Part shown: positions 7,403-17,790 of the stretch, piece by piece
Layout of the letters: the number at the start of each line of letters is the position of its first letter
How positions within the stretch are numbered: position 1 is the stretch's first letter
Source of the DNA: Blastomyces gilchristii SLH14081
Lineage: Eukaryota > Ascomycota > Eurotiomycetes > Onygenales > Ajellomycetaceae
NCBI RefSeq assembly: GCF_000003855.2
Contig: NW_003101618.1
Coordinates: 13,003 to 32,956 of the forward strand
Direction of reading: 5' to 3'
Length of the DNA stretch: 19,954 nucleotides
Made by a program: the position numbers and the translations under genes
The notes under the pieces: generated by a model
Seen by the model: the letters and a program-made list of their open reading frames with translations, nothing else
Database searches by the model: none
Told to the model about the DNA's origin: nothing

Positions 7403-10400
7403 CTATATCTGATTGATTTCCTCCTCTTCATATTCAGATATTTCTGAATTTACTCATTTTCTTGTAGCTGCTTGAGTTTCTGATAGAAAGTCTATTAAGT
7501 ATTTAATTCCTGTCTCAGTTGAGAATAAGAATCTCATATTTAATTGATTTAGAGCATACTTCTCTTTCAATCTGACTCTGAGACTATTGTATAATGCACA
7601 GTGCATTACAATATACTCAGAATTCTCATTTGCATTGCAGAATAAGCATTCTATTGAATCAAATCTATCATTAAATCTTTACATATAAGATTTGAAATAG
7701 CCATGTCCTAGTTTCAGCTGTATTATAGATGAGAATATTTTCTTTTTACATTTAATTGAACAAGATTTCCACTTGGGTTTTGTTTCAAATCTTGAATAAT
7801 GTATACTCTTCTTTTGTTTCTGCCAGCTTTCATTCCACTTATCTAAACAAGATTCTTTTATTTTTCTTCTTATAAAAGACCAGGACACAATTTTTTAAAT
7901 AGATCTGCTTAATTCTGAACCCTTTTTTACAGCTGAATCAGCCAATTCATTGCCATGAATATTTATATAAGCAGGAACTCAGTGCAGATGAATTATCAGT
8001 TTTAATATTCTTCTCTTTTGAATTTTCAAAACAGAGTTTAAGATCAGTTCAAGATTCATTTGATTATTATGAATCTGACTATTTCTAAGTCTTTTTAAAG
8101 CAGCTTGACTATCAGAGAATATTCATGTCTCTTTCAAGCTATTTCCTCTTTTATAAGATTTTATTTCAATGAGTTTGAAAGCTTTCACTATTACAAATAG
8201 TTCAGCATCAAAGACTTCAGATTCACAGCCTAAATTTCAGAAATCTGAGATAAAATTGATATTATCTTCAGTATAAGCAATGTCTGTGTCTAATCTATTC
8301 AAATTCTCATTTTTGAAGTCATCTGAATAAATCAGAATAGAGTCTTCTATATTGATTATAGAAATTCTCTTCAAATGCTGTTCATATTCTTTCTTCTTAG
8401 ATAGTTCACTTATTTATAAGTCTATAAGAGATTCAAGCTTTTCTCTTCAGAGAGATATCTTCTCATGATCAACTTTTTCAATATTTAAAGAAGAAAATTG
8501 ATTTTTAATCAGTGAGCATAGTCTGTACAGTTGAGAAGACATTTTCTTTGAAGAATTATTTTCATTTTAATCAAGAAATCTATTTCAATCCAGTTCATTT
8601 CCAGAGTTAACAGATGAAAATGAAGAAGAGACTCTTTCTCTGATTATATAATTTGAGCTCATCTTTATAACTCTTAGAGTATAGTTCATACAGATCTTTT
8701 CAAATCTAATAGCAGAAGAAGGAATTGAAGCTTCAATTTCCATTGCTTTAATAGAAGATGATTTGAATGCTCTCAGAATTCTTCTCAAAGCTCTGTTTTG
8801 CAGACTTTGAAAGAGTTCAGTGAAATTCTCTTGATTATTTCATCAAACTTGAACTTCATAATCAGCTACTGAGGTAATACAGACTATATATAACTGTCTC
8901 ATAGTCTGGAAGAATAGACCTCTCTCTGTATTTGATAGTCTGATTATGTTGTTTAATAGTCTTTCTGCCTTGACAGTTCTTTGTTGAATGTGATATTTAA
9001 AATTCAACTTGAAGTTTAATCATACTTCTAATCATTTGACATTTACACTGGGTTTAATCTCTCTATTTAAAAGAGTTAGAGATAGTTCTTTCTCATTGAA
9101 TCTAGAAAAGAAATAAATTAACTCAGTTTTATTCATATCAAATTGAATTTGATTGATATCTGCTCTAATAAAGATTTTCTTTACAGCTTCTTCAATCACT
9201 TTCAAATTCTCTTTGATAGTTTTTGAGCTGTAGACTAGACCAATATCATTCATATAACTCAGAGATCACACTATTCTCATATTTCTATTTTTGAATAGAT
9301 ATACAGTGTATATTACAAATAAAATGAGTGAGATTGAAGATTCTTATGATACTTCTATTTTTATCTCAGTCTTATCTTATTTCATTTCATCAAAGAAAAG
9401 TTGTATGATTCTTTTAGATATAAAACAGTTAACTCATTTTATTAGAGAAAGTGACAGTTTTAACATCTTCAAAGTCTGAATTAACTTTGACTTTGAAACA
9501 TGATCAAATGCTTCTTTTATATCAATAAAAACTGCAGTTGAGACCAGATTTTCATACTTTGCTATTTGAATATCATGAATAACTGAGAGACCAGTGTCAA
9601 TTGTAGAACATTGTTTTCTATCTCTCATTTATTCACTGAATAAAAGAGAATTACTGATAGAGCTTATAAAAGATTGTCAAGTAGCTATTATCTTTTCTAA
9701 AACCTTTTCTAGACAGTTCAATAGAGATATTACTCTATATAACTTAGAAATTGAAGTTTTTCTATTAGATTTTATAAGAATCACTTCAGTGGCTTCTCTT
9801 CAGTATTCAGAATGATATTCATTTTTCAAGAGATTGAAAAAGAGCTCAAAATATTCATTCTTTAAGTAGAAGTATATATTTTGAATAATCAAGTGATTAA
9901 TTGAATCAGGCTCTGCAGCAGTTTTAACTGAACTTGAGAAGATAGCTAACTCTAATTCATCTTATGTAAGATCAGGCCATTCTCAGTCATTTTCATCAAT
10001 ATAGTTGAGAAGTGACATATTCTCTTCCTCTGAATCTGAATCTGATGAGTTTTGAAAGAGAGTTCTTATAAAAGCTTGACATTTTTTCTCAAAAGAGTTT
10101 GCTGTATATAATTCATTCTGAAACTCATATTCTAAGATTGAAAGTTTTGCTACACTTCTTGTTTTAGTATAGTTAAAAGCTTTAAAAACTTTCTTTTCTT
10201 ATACTTCTTCAAGAAATTTATTTCAGCAGTCTATTTTAGCTCTTTTAATATCTGAAAAACATTCATTTCTGACAGCTTTGAACTCTTTATCAGAAATTAT
10301 ATCATTCTTTCAATCTCTTCTAGCAGTAGTCAATTATTTTCTTTTAGATATGATATTCTCATTTTATCAAGATTTTGAATACTCAGAAGACTTTCTCTTT

Positions 10401-11359
10401 GAAATATTGTCTTTAACACTTGCTAGAATAATAGATGTAATGTGCTTCACTCTATTCTCAAGCATTTCATTTGAGATATCTTGACCAGGATTTCAATATA
10501 GCTCACTCTGTTCTTCAGATTTTAACAGTTTTATACTTTCTTCAACTGTCTTTCAGTCAGCTTTTTCAAAGTTAAACTGATTAGAGAGAAGAGGATTTTC
10601 ACTCATTTGTTTCTCACTCAGTTCAATATTAAATTGAATAATCTCATGATCTGATTCTGATGTCTCATTTAAATCAATAAATCAGTTTACAAGTCTTTTT
10701 TTCATTAGATTTTATGACATCAAGATTAGATCTATAATAGATTTCTGTTTCATATCTTTTCTAAAGAATGTTTGTTGATCAGACTTGTTAACTAAATTCA
10801 TTGAATACTCAAAGATTCATTCAATCAGATTATCAGCTCTTACTGCTCTTTTACATTCTGAATTTCATCAGAGATGATGTGTATTGAAATCTTCTACAAT
10901 TATAGAGTTTCTTGATGAAGTTATGTTCAGAAATTCTCTATTAATTATTCAGATATTATTATTTTTCTTCAATAACTTTTCATTATAGATATTTATAAGC
11001 TGTATAGTATCAAACTCATTCTCTTTATCTATAATATCATTCATCTGAATATTAGAGTCTGACATGATATCAAATCTTAGATTAAATTGATATCTTGATC
11101 TCTTTCTTTCATAGATCACTACTCTTGACTTTATCTCAAACTTTTGAGATAGAAAGCAGTAGTAGCTCAAATGAGAAATGACATATTTTTACTCAGTATC
11201 AAAATTCAGCTTCTAAAGCAGTATAAAATCAACTTTTTATTCAAATGCAATTTGAAGACAAGAATAAATGCAATTTAAGTTTCTATTCACATTATTTTGA
11301 ATAAATGTGATTTTTAAAGAGTTTTTAAACTTTTTTTATTATTTTTGTTGTATATTCAT
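7403..11359 (-). pseudogene. LINE ORF2: endonuclease, reverse transcriptase, RNase H (dead by point mutation)
   Basis: The frame is 1318 codons from ATG at 11359 to TAG at 7405-7403, and all recognisable pieces lie in that one frame. The endonuclease starts at about 11310 (LKITFIQNNVNRNLN; compare LxILQYNVxRN); its LLQE glutamate reads AAG (Lys) and the Gln before it TAG. SRVVIYERKRSRYQF and TIQLINIYNEK (about 11130-11000) are further endonuclease blocks. Reverse transcriptase: STIDTGLSVIHDI and FIDIKEAFDHV (about 9600-9500; motif A aspartate kept), then YMNDIGLVYSS at about 9250, where the YxDD motif reads YMND. RNase H at about 8320-7930 keeps the four expected acidic residues (YSDDF, DAELF, FSDSQAA, NELADSA), but the tryptophan in HLHxVPAYINIHGNE is TGA. 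A C-terminal motif CLFC...HC lies at 7648-7598. Normal role: nick the target, prime and copy the RNA. Stops at many Gln (TAA) and Trp (TGA) sites make it inactive. Confidence 0.9.
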
Positions 11360-11382
11360 ACTAAAAGAGAGTAGAGTAGAAT

Positions 11383-12984
11383 CTAATCACTATCATCAGA
11401 TAGTAGATTATAACTATTCTGACAAGTAGGAATCTCAACTGCTTGTATTATATCTAGTTTATCATCAGAGTTATTTCTCAATTCTCTAATCTTAACAGAA
11501 GTTTGAGGATTCAAATTCTATTTATATTTAGCTGAAGAATTGAAGTTTGAGAATTTAAATAGTTAACAGTTTCTTCTTTTTAAGCTTGCACTTGTGAGTT
11601 TACTGACTTAACTATTCTCTTCAGTTCTAGATTTGTTTTGAGCTTCATCTTTTCTTCAGTTCTTTTGAGTTCTTGAAGTAAATATACATTTATTTGAGCT
11701 AGATGCATGTTTTTCTTTACAATTAGAGCATTTAAGTATAGTGTGTTGACATATTTCATCTCTTTTTAAGCATGTTTCACATTTATACTCACTAGTTTTG
11801 TGATCTCTGGCACAGAATGCACATTTTGAGTCTCTAAAATAGAAGATTGCAAAGTGTTCATAGCTTTGACAGTTTGAACACTGTATTTGAGCTTTGAGAT
11901 TCATTCTTGAGTCTTTGTATTCATGAACTCTCATTTTTAAATCTGCTACTCTTACTTCAGAGATCTTTGACTGTTCAAGTGTCTTTATATATACTAGAAT
12001 AGAGATATTTCTTCTGCTTTATCTGAACTTAATTGAATTTAGTCATACAGACTCTTTTCTCAGTTGAATAGAGTTGTATTATTCTAATTCATTTTTGAGA
12101 AGTAGTATTTCTTCTTCACAGTCAAAAATTTCAACTGAAATATTATAAAGAATGAATTTATCTCACTTTTTATCTCTCTTAGATAGAATTATTATATTTA
12201 ATAAAGATTCTACTGCTGATTTTCAGAGATTCTTATTCTGAATAAGAAAGTTCACACTGAATTCAGACATTGTAGTCAGAATGATGAAGTTTTCAAAGAA
12301 GAATGACTCAATTGAAGCTATAACTGATTTTTACACTTTAATATCAGTTATTAACTGAGAAAAGAACTGCTGATTAATTTTGTTTCTGATTCTGAAAATG
12401 AGATTTGAGTTTAGCTTGTTTCTTTGCAAGATATTCTGATTTGAGACTTTAAGAATAAGTCTTCTATTTCTGAAGATTTAAAAGTTTTTCTTCTTTTACA
12501 TTTTTTTCTTCACTTTTCTATGAATAGAAGTATGAGCATTATTCTTCTCAGTTTTCTCAGGATTTTAAGCAGATTTTAAGATAGCAGATTTAGAGACAGT
12601 AGATTCAGCTTCTTGAGCATATATTTTCTTCTAATTCAAAGAAGAAGAAGAAGTAGAAAAAGAGAAAGAAGAGTAAGATAAGAAGTCAGTGATTGTACTA
12701 GGAATTTTCAATGTTTTTTGAACTGTGTTTGAAATTCTAAGTTTGAACTTGATCATCTTCTGTAGTTATCTAGTCTGAGTATGAAGAATTAACAGAACTT
12801 CTTCATTCATCTCACTCAGACACTGCTTTTCAAGAATCTTGCTTACTTTTTTAAGTTTCTGTATTTCAAGAACTTGTTATTTCTCTATTTCTTCTTTCTT
12901 TCTTCTCTTCAGAATTTCAATCTCAGAAATAGTATTTGAGAAAGCATCTTTTTTCACATTAACTGAGTGTATTTTTGAACTCAT
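11383..12984 (-). pseudogene. LINE ORF1: Gag-like RNA-binding protein (decayed)
   Basis: The frame is 533 codons from ATG at 12984 to TAG at 11385-11383, and the 92-codon open piece at 11934-11656 lies in that same frame. The N-terminal part, about residues 15-55, is charged and heptad-like (EIEILKRRKKEEIEK, IQKLKKVSKILEKQ), suggesting a coiled coil. A serine run follows. Residues about 350-425 carry clustered cysteines: CSNC, CAFC, CETC, CSNCKEKHASSSNKC; the last fits a CCHC knuckle. In one knuckle a cysteine and glycine appear lost (CQSYEHFAIFYF). This arrangement is typical of Tad ORF1, which coats element RNA. Early stops are TAA where glutamine is expected (EK*Q, TR*LQ). Confidence 0.85.
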
Positions 12985-13000
12985 TGTTCTCACTCAATGA

Positions 13001-13123
13001 AAAGTTGATCAGACTGTTTCAATTGAGATATGTATTAAACTCTTTTAAAAAGTTGATCAGACTGTTTCAATTAAGAGGTTTCTAAGTCTGTTTTCAATTG
13101 AAAAGTTGATCAGACTGTTTCAA
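13001..13123 (-). repeat. Three copies of a 22-bp motif upstream of ORF1
   Basis: The plus-strand phrase AAAGTTGATCAGACTGTTTC occurs at 13001, 13049 and 13102, spaced 48 and 53 bases, with little variation although the spacers differ. It contains the palindrome TGATCA. It sits 20-140 bases before the ORF1 start in the element's sense. A repeated protein-binding site or transcript element is possible. Confidence 0.75.
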
Positions 13124-13187
13124 AAGAAGAATAAAAGACTTTTATGTATAAAATACCTGATTTTTTTCATACTAGTTCAGTAACTAG

Positions 13188-13963
13188 ATTAGATTTTTAA
13201 AGAGAATCTAATACACTAAAATTGATTTTTAAGATAAATCAATAAAATCTTTATAATCTCTTTCTTGAGATACAGTGAGAAAAAGTATGATATCAATTGA
13301 TAATAAATTAGATAATATGACAGTTTTTGAGAGAAAAACTGATAAAAAATAAATCAATTTTTTGCAGAGAAATTGATTAAAACTATTCAATTTTATTCTA
13401 AATCATTCAATTCTTCTCACACAATAAGTGTGCAACTCAAATCAGTTAATAGAGAGTGTAAAAAAGAATTAAGTATTAATAAAAGCTCTTCAGTCACTGA
13501 AAAAGTAATTCTTACTTAAAAGAATATAAAATTATGATAGAAAACAGCTCTATTTTTAATTCTTTGTAAGAATATTGTATAAAACTTAGAGAAAAACATC
13601 TTACTTTTTCAAGAGAAGTAAAAAACTATTTCTAAGATCTTTTTTTTTTTTGCATTAACTGCTGCAGAAGAATGAGATAGAAACTGCTAAGATATACACT
13701 ACTGTATACTCTCTATCAAGACTTTCCCTCTTCAGAGTCTTGATATTATAGAGAATATAAGTCTGTTTCTATATAATAATATAAATATTATCAGCAGAAT
13801 GTAGAGGAACTGGTTATTTATATCTTAAAATAGAAGACTTTGTCAATGATTATATCAATATAGAGTTAATTCTCAAATTCAATAGAAATCTAGTATTGCT
13901 GTTCTCAATCCCTTGCAGAATCTATTGAATATTGAGATATTAAAACTAGATTTAATATATCTC
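13188..13963. repeat. Array of consecutive short hairpins in LINE 5' UTR
   Basis: Perfect stems with short loops follow one another: ATTAGATT/AATCTAAT (13188-13212), ATTGATTT/AAATCAAT (13221-13243), ATCTC/GAGAT (13256-13271), CAGTTTTT/AAAAACTG (13321-13341), AATCAATTT/AAATTGATT (13352-13378), CACAC/GTGTG (13418-13432), ATTCTT/AAGAAT (13508-13525), TATCAAGACT/AGTCTTGATA (13714-13745, with further outer pairing), TTCAATAGA/TCTATTGAA (13878-13929, long loop) and GAGATATTAAA with TTTAATATATCTC (13934-13963). Confidence 0.6.
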
Positions 13964-14030
13964 ACTGTGCAGGGATCAAAGACTCAGTCAGATCTTGAAA
14001 TATACTGATTTTATAGTTATTGTATCTGCT

Positions 14031-14340
14031 GATTATGTATTGAATACAGTTACTGAGGTATCTTTTTGTACTTTTCTGCTGAGGATGGGCCAGATTGGAA
14101 GGGGCAGTACAAGGGTGAGACTTGGTGTAAAGATAGAGAGGGTTTTTCACAGAGAATGCACTTCAGATGTGTTCATTGATTATGTGCTTGATACTATTGC
14201 TGAGGTATCTTTTTGTATTTTTCTGCCGGACGTGGGCCAGATTGAGAAGGGCGGTACATGGGAGAGACTTGGCATTGATGTTTTGGAACATCAAAGATAG
14301 ACAGGGTTTTCATGGAAGTTGCTTCTCAGATATCTTCATA
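14031..14340. repeat. Tandem repeat of about 147 bp in LINE 5' UTR
   Basis: GATTATGTATTGAATACAGT at 14031 recurs as GATTATGTGCTTGATACTAT at 14178, 147 bases on, and most of the unit follows (TGAGGTATCTTTTTGTA, GGGCCAGATTG, GAGACTTGG). A third partial start is seen near 14325-14340. The second unit keeps CpG (CTGCCGGACGTGGGC) where the first has CTGAGGATGGGC. Tandem units in a LINE 5' UTR can act as promoter monomers; this is inferred. Confidence 0.75.
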
Positions 14341-14668
14341 ATTACAGATTGGGGATCTTTCAAAATCAAGAAGATTGGTGTATATGGCTAGGTCTCTTTG
14401 TCTTACAATTTGTATGGCAATTTGGCCCGGGGTTGTGGTGTGATAGGGGTGAACGGGGGATAATCCCATACAGGAGTTTTGAACAACGTCTGGTTCACAT
14501 TTGGCTGGATAACTCCACCACCACACGGGGTATGCGGTCGGCGATGGGGTCAAAATGCTCGTATGATCGAGGGCTTTTCGATGGATCTATCGGCGGGTTC
14601 TTATTCGAAAAATTGAGCGAGTTCGTGGTGGAGCGCTTGATTTTATTACTATAATTAATTAATAATTG

Positions 14669-14681
14669 TGTAACTGCTGTT
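14669..14681. repeat. Target site duplication, 5' side of the LINE
   Basis: TGTAACTGCTGTT marks the 5' end of the LINE and matches 7012-7024 with one G/A difference. It is also the end of the left-interrupted gypsy integrase coding sequence (codons Arg-Thr-Ala-Val-Thr). Confidence 0.8.
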
Positions 14682-17600
14682 CTCTCTCTCATCTTTTTCA
14701 AAGCATTCTTCAGAATGCGCGGATGCAATTCTTACAACAGATAGAATGATGAATGCTTGAAGACTATATGCTACTGAATTTGCATGACTGATAGTGCCTG
14801 ACTGAGATATTCATTTCATAGTATCATAGGCTTGCTTACTAGATATTTTATCAGCATATTGCTTAGAATTTCATTCAAGTGCTTCATCTTTCTGTTCATC
14901 TGTGAATGATATAATGTTGTTCTATAATATCTTATTTATAACTGATTCATGAAATGTCTCACTACTTCTTCTATGAGATTTACACTGTTATTAGTTAGAA
15001 TCTCACACAGCATTTCATAGTTAATATAGATCTTATTATATAGAAACTTTATCATTATCTTCTCTATTATCTCTGAAACTGCTTTCACAACTGATCAGTC
15101 AGTAGTGTAGTTAATAGTAGTGATTATTCAATGATTTTCATTTGATATTTGCAGTAGTATGTCTATGAGATTCATCTCTCATTGTTTAAATAATTGTATT
15201 GTATATTTCATCTAATATTACACTTTCTTATATTCTAACTCTTTCTTAGATTCTTTCATGACCTGATAATTCAGGCACTTATAAGTATATATCTGAATAT
15301 TCTTGATGATGCTTGATCAGTATACTCTTGATTCAAGTACATTCATAAGTTCAGAGCTTTCTAAGTGACTGAATTCCTTGTGCATTTGAGTTATCAAGTT
15401 ATGTCTAAATGAATGTTCTAGATAGAGAGCTTCTGCATATTCTAGATTGTGATAAAGCATAACATTATTTTTCAATTTTCTCAGCTTGAAGTTTGAAAGC
15501 ATCTCTTCTACTACTTTTATAAGACACTTGTCATTCAACATCTTACTATTTCTCAAGTGAGAGATCATTGTATTTACTCATTCTAATTTCTTACATCTTC
15601 TCAGTGTATTTAATGTGAACTTTTCTTATATCTGATTCACAGAACTCTTATCTATAAAATCAGATCTGTGATTGATTGTATCAGATATCACAGTATTTAA
15701 TCTCTTTCAGTATTTAATATAAAGATTGTATACTTAAAACTCTGAGATTCAATGTGCTAAATGTTTGAAAGGTTTTATTATTAATTATAGATAGATGAGA
15801 CCCTCATGATCTGTGATCACTGTTATCATATGTCTATTATTAATATATCTATTTTATAATATCAGTATGTGTTTGATTACTAGCAATTTCTTTTCATACA
15901 CTGAGTAATTGAGCTCAGTGCCTGATAGTTTTCTATTATTATATATCACTGAGTGCAGCTTGCTGTTCTTACTCATCTGTAGAAGAGTGTCTTTGATAGC
16001 TCATTTAAATACATCTGTCTCAATGTAGAAAGGTTTATCATGATCTGATTGAATAAACACTGAGAACATTATTATATGTTTTCTCAGTGTGAGAAAGGCC
16101 TCTTCACACACAGTATTTCAGATAATTGAATGAAACTTCTTCTTTCACAGATTTACATCTGTTTCTCTTAAGAGATCTGAAAGTGATATAGATATTTATA
16201 TGAAATCTTTAATGAACCTGCAGTAGTATGAGACTAACTTAAGAAATTATTATACATAATATACATTTCTCAGTCATGATCAATTCACTATAACATTCAA
16301 TTTCTCTGAAATGAGATGTATACAGTTATCACTCATCACATGTCTCATGAACTTCAACTCTTTCATTTTAAACACACACTTGATTCATTTGATATAGAGC
16401 TTATACTCTGTCAGAGTTATAAGCACTTCATTGAGATACTTCAGATGTTTATTATATGAGTTTGAGAAGACTAGAATATTATTCAGATATATAAGATATG
16501 AGATTTTATTCTCTTTATAAAGAATTGTATGCATTATTATTTAAAAGATAATAGATACATTTATCAGACTGAATAATATTATCAGAAATTCAAACTTTTC
16601 TTATTATATATTAAATACAGTTTATAGTACTGACAGTTCATCTATACAGATCTGTTAATATTCTGAGAGAAGATTGATCTTTGATAGATATTAAGTATTT
16701 CTGACTGTATTCAACTATTGTTGAATCTGTGACAGTGAATATTCATTCTTAATTATAAGCTTATTAAGTGCTTGATAATTGATACATATTCATCACTTCT
16801 TATCTGTCTTCTTCATGAATAGAACTGAGAAGTCTCACACATTTAATAAGAATTGTATAAGATTATGTTCTAGAAGATCTGTGATCTGACACTTCTGTTC
16901 TTTAAGATATGTTTGTGACAGAGAGTATACATTCTAGTTGACTGATTTTGCATTCTCTGTATCAATCTCATATACAAATCCTTGTTTCAGTGACAATTTC
17001 AGTGAAAGATCTGTTCAAAAGACCTTTTCATACTTCTTCAGAAGTTTCTTCATATGCTTATTCTTCTATATATCTTTTATCTTGGTTTTCTCTACTTCTG
17101 AGTTCTGTATGATATACAGAACACTTTTAGATGAGATCTTGTGAGTCATTCTCTTTGCTTATTAATGTGTAAGCAGATTTAACTCTTCTATATCAGAGAT
17201 GTGAAATGTTCTTCTCATATCAGTTAATAGAATTGTATGAATCATTTTCTTTCTATTGATTAACTGTATATAACACATACATCATTGAATCTGCAGATTG
17301 AATCTTTGAAATTAATTGAGTCTGAGAATAAGGTTGTATTTTACATTCTGCAGCTCTTATACTTAAATATAGCAAGATCATTCTCTGAAGTGCAAGGAAA
17401 CTCTTACTCTTATAAGTGATATTAAATATTAATTATCAGATAATCTTATATATCAGAGATTCTTCACTCAGTAAACCTCTTTCAGTCTTCAGATTATATA
17501 ATTATTAATATATTATATAGAAGCTTCTATGTCTGTTAATACTTTTACAGTTATCTCTTGATTCTTATTTAAGTATCTCTTATACATTAACATTTCAGAT

Positions 17601-17790
17601 CTTAAGATATTGAGATAAGTATTCACTTGATTCTCATCTGCATCTCAATCAGAAGCCTGCTTTCTCTTAATATTCACAGAATTCAGAGAGTCATCTAATG
17701 TAAATATCTCTTTCACTTTGAAGACTTTTCATAGAATATCAGTGAGTGTCTCTGAGCTCACTGATTCTGTTAGTTTTTTAACTCTCTTGC
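14669..17790 (-). pseudogene. Gypsy pol, 5' part: protease region, reverse transcriptase, RNase H, integrase
   Basis: Reverse transcriptase begins near 16960 (MYTLSQTYLKEQ..ITDLLEHNLI; then VLFMKKTDKK and INYQALNKLIIKNEY). Motif A reads YLSKINLLSEY with the catalytic Asp as AAT (16675-16673). Motif C reads YLNNILVFSNS, where YLDD is expected, with both Asp as AAT (16483-16478). RNase H follows (PFYIETDVFK, RKLSGTELNYSVYEKKLL; about 16000-15890). Integrase: the zinc domain keeps HKEFSHLE but its last cysteine is Tyr (CLNYQ, 15277-15263); the second catalytic Asp is Asn in LTNNS (14992-14987) and the catalytic Glu is Lys in MKHLNEIL (14884-14882). HPRI at about 14725 begins the C-terminal linker, cut by the LINE at 14669. 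Codons at 16675, 16486, 15568, 14992 and 14728 are in one frame. Protease, expected at about 17700-17100, was not recognised. Confidence 0.88.

Larger units (their letters stand above)
7025..14668 (-). mobile_element. Full-length Tad1-like LINE (copy B), inserted in gypsy pol
   Basis: This 7.64-kb non-LTR retrotransposon lies between a 13-bp target duplication. In its own direction it has a 1.68-kb 5' UTR, ORF1 (12984-11383), a 23-base gap, ORF2 (11359-7403), a 3' UTR with two stem-loops and a TAA-type tail. ORF1 with zinc knuckles, ORF2 with APE-type endonuclease, reverse transcriptase and RNase H, and the total length fit the Tad clade of fungal LINEs. It is inserted in the same orientation as the gypsy host. 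Both ORFs are broken only by stops and missense changes, with no net frameshift. It is younger than the gypsy insertion. Its 5' end is markedly less mutated than its body. Confidence 0.88.
12985..14668 (-). other. LINE 5' UTR, with preserved GC-rich start
   Basis: This 1.68-kb region lies between the LINE's 5' junction (14668) and the ORF1 ATG. It begins with about 300 bases (14655-14340) of near-normal GC with many CpG, for example GCGGTCGGCGATGGGG at about 14533, followed by a tandem repeat (14031-14340), an AT-rich hairpin-filled part (13188-13963) and three copies of a 22-base motif (13001-13123). No gene is evident: open frames on both strands at 13962-14728 are short and unrelated to known families. 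An internal promoter would be expected here, since LINEs transcribe from their 5' end. Confidence 0.75.

Noticed and set aside
9291..9815. Plus-strand open frames at 9291-9479 and 9594-9815, and 10278-10484
   Set aside because: They are shadows antisense to the LINE reverse transcriptase frame.
13001..13123. CRISPR-like array
   Set aside because: Only three copies, unequal spacers, no cas genes, and a eukaryotic retrotransposon context.
13995..14654. Plus-strand open frames with a repeated DYVL..EVSFC motif as a repeat protein
   Set aside because: The protein repeat comes from the 147-bp DNA tandem repeat in the LINE 5' UTR, and the period happens to be a multiple of three. Overlapping frames on both strands are equally open.
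14340..14655. GC-rich block as a separate recent insertion or host gene fragment
   Set aside because: The target duplication lies outside it at 14669-14681 and pairs with the LINE tail end, so it is best explained as the LINE's own 5' end.
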